DNA of 36,314 bases from Chara braunii (GCA_003427395.1 BFEA01000441.1:598548-634861); one strand, 5' to 3'. Shown: positions 1 to 9,260, numbered from the stretch's first letter. Notes: generated by a model from the letters alone, not told the origin. Made by a program: numbers and translations.

Positions 1-194
1 CAGGCGTGGCCAGCAGGAGGATTTTAGACATGGTGACCTGGCATAGGAGGAGAACTTCAAGGATTAGGGGGGAGGAGGACTTGGAGATGGGGAGACTTAC
101 CAGGGTGGAGCCAGGACGATGAAGAAAGCTCCCGAACACAGCGGGAGACGGAGGCAGAGACTTAGAACGCGTTTGAAAGTTTGAATCGCGGAGG
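1..194. other. Unassigned purine-rich DNA
   Basis: No gene is recognised here. The plus strand is G/A-rich with repeated GGAGG and GGGGAGGAGG blocks. It may be the internal tail of an LTR retrotransposon whose candidate 3' LTR begins at 633, but no protein domain supports this. Confidence 0.3.
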
Positions 195-437
195 CAAAAT
201 GCCGCACCTACGGGCCTGGGTTTTCCGCAAAGTCCTCCACCTGGTATGGAGGGCAAACCGGGTAAAACAGGGTGCAGGCCCAGGCCCCAACGTCGCGGTC
301 CAGATTGCAAATTTGCACATGGGCCTGACAGTGGCAAAACACAGATTTTGGCCCAAAAGGGCATTTCGCTCTACCCACATCTTTTAGCGGCATTTTGGCA
401 TATAACTCAACTTATAGGGGTATTTTGCAAATTATCC
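195..437 (+). repeat. Partial copy of foldback element family M1
   Basis: The stretch from about 300 to 437 closely matches the right-hand part of the complete copy at 2187-2565. Shared blocks include CAGATTGCAAATTTGCACA, CGCTCTACCCACATCTTT, AGCGGCATTTTGGCA and TTTTGCAAATTATC. The left terminal inverted repeat is not found, so this copy is truncated or very diverged at its left end. Like the full copy it abuts an AT-rich trinucleotide tract, here (TAA)n from 439. Confidence 0.6.
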
Positions 438-438
438 C

Positions 439-474
<36 letters not shown>
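439..474 (+). repeat. (TAA)n microsatellite
   Basis: About twelve uninterrupted TAA units directly follow the terminal sequence of the M1 foldback copy. It is read directly from the sequence. Confidence 0.95.
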
Positions 475-475
<1 letters not shown>

Positions 476-620
476 TCCTCGATACACTGCCCCTTCTATT
501 CTGGGGAGGGTCAGTCCGGTTGTTTATTACGGACAAGCATGTACAAGGAGACAAAGAGCAAGGAGGAAAGAAGAGCAAGAAGTAGAACAGCCTTTCCCTT
601 GTGGCACTAGCCGCCTAAGC

Positions 621-632
621 AAGAGGGGGGAA
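621..632 (+). other. Candidate polypurine tract
   Basis: The purine run AAGAGGGGGGAA is followed immediately by TGCTGTGG. This is the arrangement expected where plus-strand synthesis primes next to the 3' LTR of a retrotransposon. It fits only if 633 starts an LTR, for which there is no second copy in this window. Confidence 0.4.
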
Positions 633-1298
633 TGCTGTGGTATGTCCCTCCCCCCAAACCATGGCCTTTCCTAAAGGGTTCTCCTGCTGGCCGGGAAGCT
701 TACTCACAGCACCCTGTCATGCAGCAGAGGGAACCCAGGAGGGGCGGGGCGTGGGGGGGGCGTCCCTAGCAGTCTCGCACGCCGCAAGCCCCCAAACCAT
801 CCCAGAGCATTATCGATATAGTGTCACTAGCTTTCACAGTGTATCTGATGTTTTTCCTTTTTTTTTTTTTTTTGTGAAAGCCCCTGTGTAAGCCCTCCAA
901 CCCGGCGATGGTAAGAGAATCGTCCGGATTGAGGGCTTATCTATTGGGCTGCTCCATCTATTGGTGGGGAGCGGCACCTGCTGGAAACCGGGTCCAGCGT
1001 CCCATAAAAAGCATGACTCACTGGGATAGTTGTCTTTTGTTTCAGTGGCTGCGGACCTATTTGTTCTCTAACCGGGGCTCAAAATGTCCCATGGAGCTGC
1101 CAGCAAAACCCAACCCGTCTAAGAGCCCTCTTTATATCTGGTCCCAGCCCTGTTCAGCAGCCCCCCTGTTCAGTGGCGCCCTGTCCGGCCCTTGGTTCCC
1201 TTTAAGCCTTCAAGCCCTGATCCCTCATCAAAACCTCATTAAACCCTTGTGTGGCCTTGCGGGCACGGACATCTACCTTGGGTGGAGCGTGATACACA
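633..1298 (+). repeat. Candidate 3' or solo LTR (end uncertain)
   Basis: The segment starts TG directly after a purine tract and could end at CA (GATACACA, 1291-1298). It has a TATA-like TTTATAT near 1130 and T/C-rich sequence with CATTAAACCC near 1240. A SINE-like element sits inside it (858-1003, minus), so the LTR would be older than that insertion. No partner LTR or target duplication is visible, and the right boundary is a guess. Confidence 0.35.
858..1003 (-). mobile_element. SINE-like A-tailed element, copy S4
   Basis: On the minus strand this begins GGGACGCTGGACCCGGTTTC and shares about 55 bases with copies at 14416, 20283 and 23116: the hairpin GCTGGA/TCCAGC, then a CTCCCCACCAATAGATGGAGC-like block. 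The 3' half is unique to this copy but still forms a long imperfect stem (AAGCCCTC pairing with GAGGGCTT, plus inner pairs). It ends in an A tract, seen as T at 858-873 on the plus strand. No coding capacity and no clear target duplication. Confidence 0.75.
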
Positions 1299-2027
1299 GC
1301 AATGTCGAGCAGCGCAACTGATTCTTTAGGGAGAGAGTATGGCCGGGCGGCTACCAAAACGAGAGTGTACTCTTCTACAAAGCAGATTAGACCATTCTAA
1401 GATGCTGGGTACAATGCCGCAGACTATATGGGGAGGGATTAGGCCCAACAAACTGCCTGCCTGAGTGTGTGGTCAGCTACTGAGCAGATTAGACCATTGC
1501 GAGGAGCGGGGCTGACCGAGCTGCCTTTTCTTGCTTTGTCCCTNACCCATATTCTGCANCCTTACCTTCTTCCTTACTGACCCCACAGTTACCTTTATTA
1601 GTCCCCTCTACAACGATCCACTCNTGGNTTATGTAGTACTGAGTTGTATGGTCANCAGNGGTNCCCCCAGCCCCTGTACTGGGGGGGGCCATGCTCACCA
1701 CAGATACTGCTTGGGTCCAGCGCAGGGCGGCCGTAGTGTCATTGATGAGATACTGAGAACCCATTGGTACTTTGTTGGTGTTGTCTGTTGTCACTGAAGA
1801 ATGCTGATGTACTTCTGATGTGAGCTGGCTGGCCATCCGATGGTATCTAATGTTTTTCCTATGGAATGAGCAATGAAATTTCACAGTGTATCTGAGAAGA
1901 AGTTGGCTAATAAATATTCCAGCACCATATACCAGCAATCTGAATGGGAGCAAACCTGGGTGAGGCGAGTGGAAAGGAATACTCACCACAACATGGATAT
2001 GTGTAAAAAAAACACAAACAACACAAA

Positions 2028-2028
<1 letters not shown>
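1299..2028. other. Unassigned region with ambiguous bases
   Basis: Several N calls lie between 1544 and 1663. A 16-base direct repeat, AGCAGATTAGACCATT, occurs near 1381 and 1482. A minus-strand open frame runs through about 1489-1990 with an ordinary-looking residue mix, but I recognise no domain, and at its N-terminal side it runs into the (CA)n tract. I would not call it a gene. Confidence 0.3.
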
Positions 2029-2099
<71 letters not shown>

Positions 2100-2142
2100 C
2101 ACGCACGCACGCACACACGCAAACATGCACACACACACACAC
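2029..2142. repeat. (CA)n microsatellite, compound
   Basis: Long CA runs are interrupted by single A insertions, then ACGC repeats, then CA again. Read directly from the sequence. Confidence 0.95.
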
Positions 2143-2186
2143 ACAATCATTTATTATTATTATCATTTTATTATTATTAGTAATTG

Positions 2187-2565
2187 TTAGGGATGATTTG
2201 CAAAAATACCCCCTTAACTTGAGATATATGCCAAAATGCCCCTAAGAGATGTGAATAGAGCGGACTGCCCCTCTGACAGAAAATATAGTTTGTGAAATAT
2301 CCCTGGCGTTGGCTGGACTCCCCATCTTTGCAATATACCCCTACCGAGTACCATCCAACTTTGCAAAATGCCCCAGTACTTGCCAACTTTTCCAGGCCCG
2401 ATTGCAAAAGGCCAAGGCCCAAACGGCGAGGCCAGATTGNAAATTTGCACACCCGCCATAACGCAAAGATTTCGGCCCAAAACAACGTTCCGCTCTACCC
2501 ACATCTTTCAGCGGCATTTTGGCAGACAGCACAAGTTATGCGGGGATTTTGCAAATTATCACTAA
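2187..2565 (+). mobile_element. Foldback (MITE-like) element M1, complete copy
   Basis: The ends are long imperfect inverted repeats of about 80 bases. The left end reads TTAGGGATGATTTGCAAAAA and continues through TGCCAAAATGCC and ATAGAGCGGA. The right end, reverse-complemented, gives TTAGTGATAATTTGCAAAAT with TGCCAAAATGCC and GTAGAGCGGA in the same order. There is no open frame of note, as expected for a non-autonomous DNA element. Both sides are AT-rich trinucleotide DNA, which hides any short target duplication. Confidence 0.7.
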
Positions 2566-2752
2566 TTAATAATTATTCTTATCTTTATTTTTTTTTATTT
2601 TCATTAATGATTATTTATTTAGTATATATTATTATTATTATTAATTACTATTATCATTATTATTATTTATTACAACTCCTTTTTCTTGTTCTCCTTAATT
2701 TTTATTATTATTATTATTTTATTTATTATTTTATTATTATTTTACTTTTTTA
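2566..2752. repeat. AT-rich (ATT)n-like tract
   Basis: Degenerate ATT/TTA repeats mixed with T runs. Low-complexity DNA next to the M1 foldback element. Confidence 0.9.
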
Positions 2753-3684
2753 AGTCCATGCTGTTGTAGAGGCCAGTCACTGAGTACACAGTGATCACCT
2801 GGAGCAGTCGGCCGTGGGTGTCCTGGACTATGAGACCACCTCCCATCCCATCCTCACGTCAATACTCCTAGCGCACCCCCTATCCCCTATGGTTTTTTTT
2901 TTAATGTTGTTGTCTGCGTGCTATGTGTTTTGGCCCTTTAGGCCCTTTCCTGTGTTTTTGCTAGGTATTGCAGTTGAGTGCCTTCCAGTTGTGCCAAACA
3001 GTCAGTGCCTGCATGTACGGAGTGCCTGTAGCACTATTAGGGGGTGGTTGTGTTTCAGATGCCCTTGTCTGTGTAATCTTCACTAGTGATGGACACTCAT
3101 GAGGTGACTTCCAGGCTCTTGCTGGGTTGTGAACCAACTCACATCTTCTGGGTTTACGATACGATGTGAGCCGCTCATAGTCCACTTTATTCAATGATGT
3201 TTCCTCGAGTTCCTCTGTCGTTCGGTGTCTTATTGTGTTTGTGCCCCACCCGCTTGCCTTGTCATCCAGTGCCTTGTTCCGTGGCTGCACACCGTGCTTC
3301 TTAGCTGCTTGCCTTGCCTTGCCTTGCCTTGGGCACATGGCCTGCTTGCCTTGCTGTGCTCTTTTTTTTCGAAGGGCAACGGCCTTGCATATCTTCATCG
3401 ATATGACCAGCCCTACGTAATTCGGAACGACTTATCCATTCATGAAGGTCCAGCAGGATCAGAAGTTCAGAACTCAGGTCTGCATTTCCACAGTTCACGG
3501 GGGTGTACTGACTCAGCTAGGCTCGTTGGGCATGCTGCCCTGCTTTTTGCCTTGCCTTGCTGCCAGCTCTGTTGCTTGCCTTTGTTTCCTTTCGGTCCTT
3601 CTGTTCCCAGTGTTTTCCATGATTGAAATGAACCAAGTTCTCATCAATATCACACCTCGCATACATCAATGAACATTCACACGA
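2753..3684. other. Unassigned region with CCTTG-type pentamer repeats
   Basis: No gene recognised. A short pure (CCTTG)n block lies near 3308-3332, with looser TTGCC-type repeats near 3240-3300 and 3540-3590. The open frames here are short and repeat-driven. Confidence 0.5.
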
Positions 3685-3743
<59 letters not shown>

Positions 3744-3752
3744 GCGCGCGCA
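3685..3752. repeat. (AC)n(GC)n microsatellite
   Basis: A pure AC run passes into alternating GC at its right end. Read directly from the sequence. Confidence 0.95.
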
Positions 3753-5496
3753 CTCAGAACTGATCTCAACCGGATGATGGCTATGGCTTCTCTCTCTTTC
3801 TGCAGTCTCACTCTTCACTCTGGCTTGGCTCACTCTACCACACCCTCGGCCTCTACCCTAGATTGTAACCCTGGAGACACCCAATCAGGTGAGCTTCACA
3901 CTTGGCGGCTATGGCCGCTCTACCTCTTACCTCTCTACCCTAACTACAAAGTATCTCTCAAGCGTCCCCTTTCCTTCATAGGCGCGGAGTGCCTACTTTC
4001 CCTTAACGGAAGTTACCGCACAAGCAGCAGCAGCGCTTCCGCACCTCTCAATTGAACGAGTGCCTCCCCGCCTGCACTTTAGCAGCCAAATATAGAGCTG
4101 GACTTGCCTTGGCCTGCTTAAGACCGGTACTGGTTGGGTGCGGCCTGTCTGCTGCAATCATTTTGTTGGCCCGGCAGCTTCCGGACTTTCCTGGGACATG
4201 CTGCAAAAGTAGGACTTGGGACTGGTGCCATTAGCTTCGGCTGGTGTGCAAATTTGTCTTCATTGTGTGGTGGCTATGTCTACTTCGATTGTGCATGTGT
4301 GTGACCGGGTACACCGGATCACGGGGAAAAACGAGTACCCGTGTTAAAAAAATTATTTACAAAAGGACTTGGGACTGTACTGCACTGGACTGGACTTTTC
4401 TTGTTGGGTACCGGACTGACTTTTACCGGCCTGTGACGTTTACACCTACCAACCTACGACGCTTCAGCCTATGGACCCTACGACCTACCCTACTGGGACA
4501 GCCTGGGACCGAGGCCGCCTGGGACTGGGACATTTTGGGACCTGTGGACCGAGTCCAGGGACATTTGCAGCGTGAATCCTTTCATTACGTTCCCGCTTTG
4601 TCAGTTGCGTTTCCTTCCATCTGTGCAATGTGTCTATCGACCCATTTCAAGATGGCCCAGACAGTCTGCCAGTCCCTGAGGGAAGTACATTTTGCACGAT
4701 TAGGGGCACTGGTGTGCTGATGATGTCTGTGTTTTCCGATGGTGACATCCATCCATCGTGTGGCTCCCTCGCACCCAAACTTACAGTCTGGCGAGTTTTC
4801 CATATGCTGGGACTAAGCGATAACCAAACTCTCATTCTTTCTGTATGTGTGTGGTCTTGCACTGGCGTGTTCCTTTTTGCCTGTGCTCCTGCATGCCTTG
4901 TTGCCTTGCTGCTTTGCGTGCTGCCAGTCCTCACCACTCTTTACTGCTGCTTTCCATGGTGCCTTGCAGCTTGCCTCGATGCTTGGCTGCCTGCTCGCCA
5001 CCACCCTCCCACCTGCTTGCTGTTGTTCTACTCTTTTTGTTTTTTTTATTGCCCTGCTGCTTGCCTTCCTGACTCCCTGCCGCGAACTGCAACTTCGTCA
5101 AAGAAAAACGGACATTATTGTTTTTCCATTTAAAGTTTAAACCACCACTACCTTTCCGGCTGTGATGCTAAGTCGTAAAAGTAACCTACTCCGAAAAAAA
5201 AAATCGTCGTCGGGCGGACTCGGGCTGCGTTTGATAATTTTCCTCTGCGAACCCCGCGGCCCCATATATGAGAAAGCCTCAGAAGGTACTGGTCCCTTTA
5301 CAAAATCGCTTGTACTACCGGTAGTCTTGTAGTTGAAACGGAAGATTTTTGCAGCAGCACACTGAAACTATCCTTGTTGCCTTTTTTCTGTGTAGTTCTT
5401 TTCTTTCATTCTCTTGGCTATCATCAGTGTTTCTTTTTTCATTTCTTATTTCAGTTCTCCCTATACTGTTTGCCTCTAAGGTGCAAGTCTTACCAC
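3753..5496. other. Unassigned region, low-complexity in part
   Basis: No gene recognised. 4300-4343 carries a GGGTACACCGG...GGGGAAAAACGAGTACC segment that recurs at 32886, 33171 and 33241. 4370-4560 is rich in GGGACTG/GGACTG words, and 4880-5080 in degenerate TTGCC repeats resembling 3240-3590. A perfect 12-base palindrome, ACTACCGGTAGT, lies at 5314-5325. Confidence 0.4.
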
Positions 5497-5501
5497 ATCA
5501 G

Positions 5502-5746
5502 GGCATACTTGCAAGCGGACGCCGTCCGGGCGGTTCCGCACGTGCGGCAGACCGCCGGACCGGACCCGCGCGGTGCACGAATGTGCACCCGACGACCAGT
5601 TACGCCCCCCCCCCCCCCCAAAAAAAAAAAAATGGCCCTGTCCGGTCCGGTCCGGGTCTGTCTGGTCCGGGGGGAGGGTGCCGCACGCGGCAAAGCGGAC
5701 CGGACCGGACCGGACGCTCGTCCGGTCCGTCTGCTTGCAAGTATGC
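5502..5746. mobile_element. GC-rich foldback element M2 with ATCAG target duplication
   Basis: The termini are inverted repeats: GGCATACTTGCAAGCGGACG on the left, and GCATACTTGCAAGCAGACGG when the right end is reverse-complemented. Directly outside both ends is ATCAG (5497-5501 and 5747-5751), the expected 5-bp target-site duplication. The interior is made of CCGGTCCGG-type words with a C16-A13 run in the middle. No coding capacity. It looks like a non-autonomous DNA transposon; I cannot assign a superfamily. Confidence 0.75.
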
Positions 5747-5751
5747 ATCAG

Positions 5752-6180
5752 AGTAATTGAGCGTGAGGTGCCTACACCCCCATCTGCCATAACAGCGGCA
5801 GACAGTGTAAGGAGAAACAGCCTGAGGGAGGACAGACACGGAGGGAAGACGGAGAAAAGGAAGACAAAGAAACAAAAAAAAAAGGGAAAAACGTTCAAAA
5901 ACATTGTACAGTATGTATACATCATAAATGGATCGGAGTTTTTTTAACCAATTGGAACTTGGAAGCACATTTTTTCTACACAAGCGCATTTTCAACACTT
6001 TGCAAACTTATCACTCAAAGCTTTTGAGGACTGTGGACTACCGGTAGTCCGACCACAGAAATGACATCATAGGGAATGACAAATTGAGAAAGGATAAATG
6101 AAAAGTCAGGAGTCAGGGGACACCCCGCCCCACCCCACCCACAGTCGGGATGGGATGCGTGGCGAAATGCGAAATGGAAG
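5752..6180. other. Unassigned region
   Basis: No gene recognised. It contains A-rich DNA around 5870-5890 and a perfect 16-base palindrome GGACTACCGGTAGTCC at 6035-6050, the same core as the 12-base palindrome at 5314-5325. Confidence 0.4.
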
Positions 6181-6297
6181 ACCTACGATCTTCGCCCCAA
6201 TAGAACGCCTGGTAATTATTGCCCACATCTGGACTGAAAGTTGCACCAAATACATCTGCTATGATGACCGGGGGTTCTATTTGGGTGAAGACGGTTG
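6181..6297. mobile_element. Foldback element M3, copy A
   Basis: The left arm ACGATCTTCGCCCCAATAGA and the reverse complement of the right arm, ACCGTCTTCACCCAAATAGA, are matching termini. Related copies lie at 7794, 20647, 20939 and 34984. The arms carry the family words AATAGAAC and GGTCATNA. The element is about 115 bases, non-coding and almost entirely inverted repeat. Confidence 0.7.
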
Positions 6298-6873
6298 TTG
6301 AGGATTCTCAGCACAGCAGTTCCCTTCAAAACACTCCCAACAAATGGCATGTTGGCTGCAGGCCAGGACACACAAACAATACAATCGGCATTACAAAGCA
6401 GCCACAAAAGAAGCAAAGGACTTCTTTCGACTCACTTATTCAATAGTACGTAGTAAAGTAAGTACATCTCGTTCGTCCTTAATAAGCAACTGGACTGTCG
6501 CCCCCTCAGAACAGAAGGGGCACACATGTGTGTGTGTGTGCATTAACACAAGTGGTTAAAGGGGAGTCGGGGACCCCCACTTTTTTTTCTTTTTTTTTTT
6601 CAAACTGCCTTCTCCTCATCGGGGGACAGCCATATATTGTTCTCTCACCTCACCCTTTTTTTTTTTAAACTGGCGTTCTGCCATGTCATCATGGAACATA
6701 TCTTTCTTTCACTACCTACCTACCACTACTCCTAAGGGTATGGGACCCCCACTTTCAGCTCCTGAGTAACATAGTCATTTTGGAAAAACGGATGTGTGAT
6801 CTGGGTGCAAAGAGTGCGCACAGAGTCAGGAAAGCAGTGGCGGCCCTGCAGCACGTGTGGCTGCAGACCGAAA
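6298..6873. other. Unassigned region
   Basis: No gene recognised. Short T-rich tracts occur near 6580-6600 and 6656-6667, with a short (GT)n run at 6528-6540. Confidence 0.4.
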
Positions 6874-6960
6874 AGCTGCATTGGACTGATTCTGGCAGAG
6901 ACAGTGACGCATGCAGCTGAGCGTAACTGTGTCTGTAGCCGGAATCAGTCCAATGCAGCT
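6874..6960. repeat. Long hairpin (23-bp arms)
   Basis: The arms 6874-6896 (starting AGCTGCATTGGACTGATTC) and 6938-6960 (ending AATCAGTCCAATGCAGCT) are complementary at 22 of 23 positions, the exception being able to form G-U in RNA. The loop is 41 bases. It could be a foldback remnant or a small-RNA precursor; the sequence alone cannot decide. Confidence 0.65.
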
Positions 6961-7082
6961 GAGCGTAAATTTGTCTGAGCATAACTCTGCCTGCCTGGAT
7001 TCTGGCAGAGGAGAAGGTTGCATAGTCTTGAGTCTTGACACATAGCCCTGCTACGAAATCTGGGAAGACAAAGTGATCCTCA

Positions 7083-7180
7083 ACTTTTTTTTTTTTCTTT
7101 TCTTTTTTTTTTTAAACAAACAGAACCTCAAGGTTCTGGCTCCTTTTCCACTCTGGGGAGCATCAGTCCGGTTCCTCTTC
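7083..7180 (-). repeat. A-tailed repeat of a second small family
   Basis: On the minus strand a block containing CCGGACTGATGCTCCCCAGA ends in the hairpin CAGAACCT/AGGTTCTG, then an A-rich tail (T-rich at 7083-7116 on the plus strand). A related hairpin plus tail lies at 7938-8010, and the CTGGGGAG...GTCAGTCCGGTT block recurs near 505-530. It is probably a retroposed short element, but the family is poorly defined here. Confidence 0.4.
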
Positions 7181-7419
7181 CCCTGACAAGTAAAAGATAG
7201 TACAATGGTTACGCACACACGCTCCTCCACCTTATGGCGTGGAGGACCAGAAGACGGCATTAATTACTTCCTTGATCCTCGCGATTCCTCGACATAAAAA
7301 GGTGTCTGGGGAAGAAAAAGAAAAAGAGAAGGTGCAGTGTGTGGACAGTTTGCTGAGGCAAGAGACATCATCATTGCGAAGGAAAGCGTCAACATCAATG
7401 GACGCCGTTGTTGTTGGCA

Positions 7420-7532
7420 ATGTCCCTCATTGCAAATTGCAGGACCTAAAAAAAAAAAAAAAAAAAAAAAAAGCCTCCCCCTTCCCTACTGTGGGTGATT
7501 ACTAATACAGTCTTCACCTGAATACAACGTAC
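7420..7532 (+). repeat. Duplicated segment, first copy
   Basis: This matches 7718-7820: CCTCATTGCAAATTGCAGGA, then an AAGCCTCC/CCTTCCCTACTGTGG block, then the half-end CAGTCNTCACC...AATACAACGTAC of an M3 foldback element. In this copy 26 A residues (7448-7473) stand where the second copy has mixed AT sequence. The U2 retropseudogene lies between the two copies. Confidence 0.7.
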
Positions 7533-7568
7533 CTGGCCCACTTCACATTGGCGGCAGAGATATGAAAT

Positions 7569-7633
7569 GGAGAATGGTATACCTTTCTCGGTCTTTTGGC
7601 TAAGATCAAGTGTGGTATCTGTTCTGATCAGTT

Positions 7634-7666
<33 letters not shown>

Positions 7667-7672
7667 AGAATG
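7569..7672 (+). pseudogene. U2 snRNA retropseudogene, 3'-truncated, A-tailed, with target duplication
   Basis: Positions 7579-7634 match the 5' end of U2 snRNA: ATACCTTTCTCGG, then TTTTGGCTAAGATCAAGTGT (part of the branch-point recognition region), then ATCTGTTCTGATCAGTT. In functional U2 this region pairs with U6 and with the intron branch site. The match stops after about 56 bases and passes straight into 30 A residues (7635-7664). GGAGAATG flanks it on both sides (7569-7576 and 7665-7672), an 8-bp target duplication. The Sm site and 3' stem-loops of U2 are absent, so it cannot be functional. The structure points to target-primed reverse transcription of a truncated, A-tailed U2 RNA. Confidence 0.9.
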
Positions 7673-7717
7673 AAACCATTCACTGGGATGAGCCTGGCAT
7701 GGTTCAAGTTGGCGCTC

Positions 7718-7820
7718 CCTCATTGCAAATTGCAGGACCTCAAATTTGAAATTCCTCAATTATAAAGCCTCCGCCTTCCCTACTGTGGTTACAACAGTCG
7801 TCACCCAAATACAACGTACG
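7718..7820 (+). repeat. Duplicated segment, second copy
   Basis: Second copy of the 7420-7532 segment. It continues at its right end into the full M3 foldback copy B (7794-7892), whereas the first copy holds only the M3 half-end. Confidence 0.7.
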
Positions 7821-7892
7821 GTCATTATAGCTGTATTTGGGGCAACTTTGAGTCTAGGTACGGCGAACGCTGTATTCCGGGGTGAAGACGAT
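7794..7892. mobile_element. Foldback element M3, copy B
   Basis: The left end ACAGTCGTCACCCAAATACA and the reverse complement of the right end (TATCGTCTTCACCCCGGAAT) are imperfect inverted repeats. The interior GGTCATTATAGCTGTATTTG is shared with copies at 20647 and 20939. It is about 100 bases and non-coding. Confidence 0.65.
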
Positions 7893-7937
7893 AGTTTCTG
7901 CCTCTAGTCAGGGAAGATCGACATCAAGCGGAAAGGC

Positions 7938-8010
7938 ACTTTTTTTTTTGTTTTTTTTTTTTTGGAAAAAACGGAACCTTACGGTTCTGCCTCCGTTCCG
8001 GTTCCTTTCT
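7938..8010 (-). repeat. A-tailed repeat related to 7083-7180
   Basis: The minus strand has a CAGAACC/GGTTCCG hairpin followed by an A-rich tail (T-rich at 7940-7964 on the plus strand). It resembles the end of the element at 7083-7180. Weak evidence. Confidence 0.35.
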
Positions 8011-8380
8011 TTGTTTCACTGGTGGGCCTTTTTCTGGGGCAGTTGAGGTTGGTGTGAACCTACAGTCTGCGGAGTCTCACATTTGGTGTGGGTCGGTGAT
8101 AGACCCCCCCAACTTGGGCCTTTTCTTTGGCCAGCCAATTTGGCGTCAAGGCAGACTACGGCTTACACAATCGCAGACTGTCAGAGGGTTCAGCCTCCTG
8201 ATGAGCTGATGAAAATCTGATGCAACAGTCTGTCACCCACCCCCACTTTCTCTCCCTTGTTATCCATGCCTCACCTGGTGGTCCCATCTTTTGTCCTTTT
8301 CGCTAACCCTCCTGGCTATGGTTAACCAGGCAGTCCTCTGTGAGAGGCAATGGGTCCTTTTCTCCCTTGCCACCCATGCG
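8011..8380. other. Unassigned region
   Basis: No gene recognised. 8271-8350 is a diverged relative of 8495-8578: a GTGGTCCCATCTTTTGTCC block followed by CTAACCC and GCAATGGGT. An older duplication therefore surrounds the tandem array at 8381-8517. Confidence 0.4.
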
Positions 8381-8517
8381 TCACCCTGTGGTCCCATCTT
8401 TTGTCACCCTGTGGTCCCATCTTTTGTCACCCTGTGGTCCCATCTTTTGTCACCCTGTGGTCCCATCTTTTGCACCCTGTGGTCCCATCTTTTGTCACAC
8501 TGTGGTCCCATCTTTTG
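8381..8517 (+). repeat. 23-bp tandem repeat, six units
   Basis: Six head-to-tail units begin TCACCCTGTGGTCCCATC and are nearly identical; the fifth lacks one T and the sixth has one substitution. A recent local expansion. Confidence 0.95.
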
Positions 8518-9198
8518 TCCTTTTTCTAACCCGTCTGCATATGGCTGATCGGGCAGTTGCCTGCGAGAAGCAATGGGTAAGTAAAAAAGTGGTGATGTAT
8601 ACGGTGCACTTCTTCTGTAGACAGGTAGTCCCATAACCTATGGACTGAGAACGCATATGCTCATCAAGAAAAAGGAGACCGACTGTGAAAAAGAAACCGA
8701 AGTATAAGAGTGCAGGGTCCCGCACGTGTGTGCGGTTGAGCTGGAAAAGCCCACACATCCCTCAGTTTGACGTGTACTTGTGCAGTGCGAAAGCAAAATT
8801 GACGGATCCTGACCCACCGACAGCACACCCGCATCCGCAGAAGGAACAGCACAACACTATCGCCCACAACACCAGGCAGCTAAAGAATCCATAGCTGGGT
8901 CATGAACCCCTCCTGTGACACCGGGAGCACTACTGCCTACAAGCACACTGCCACCTCCCCAACCATTTACTCCGGAAACAGGTACAATCTGTGGGAATCA
9001 CACACACCACATCACAACTGTTTGTATCCTTGCGCTGTCATGCGGAGGGATCCGAGGCTGTGGATGTACTGATCTGTGCTTAGCCCGGTAAGCAGCCTGG
9101 AAATCGTACCAGCAGTGGTGGCCGTTGGGGAAAGACCTCCTTGTGGTTGAGGGTCATGTGCCGGATCAAGAGCAAGTGTGAGAGTGACTGCCGTGTGT
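8518..9198. other. Unassigned region
   Basis: No gene recognised. 9038-9080 contains GGATCCGAGGCTGTGGATGT, repeated at 9841-9860 next to a tRNA-like sequence, so a related SINE tail may lie here. Confidence 0.4.
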
Positions 9199-9229
9199 GG
9201 TGTTGTGTGTGTGTGTGCGTGTGTGTGTA

Positions 9230-9260
<31 letters not shown>
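9199..9260. repeat. (GT)n microsatellite
   Basis: GT repeats with occasional GC or TA interruptions. Read directly. Confidence 0.95.

Noticed and set aside
1489-2166. 225-codon minus-strand open frame rich in V and C
   Set aside because: Its N-terminal third is the translated (CA)n microsatellite and the rest contains ambiguous bases. No domain was recognised.
5349-5998. Overlapping open frames around the CCGGTCC-rich block
   Set aside because: They lie in a non-coding foldback element; long frames arise from GC-rich repeats on both strands.
8190-8240. Possible hammerhead ribozyme (CTGATGAG ... GAAA ... GTC)
   Set aside because: The required helices around the core do not form, in particular stems I and II.
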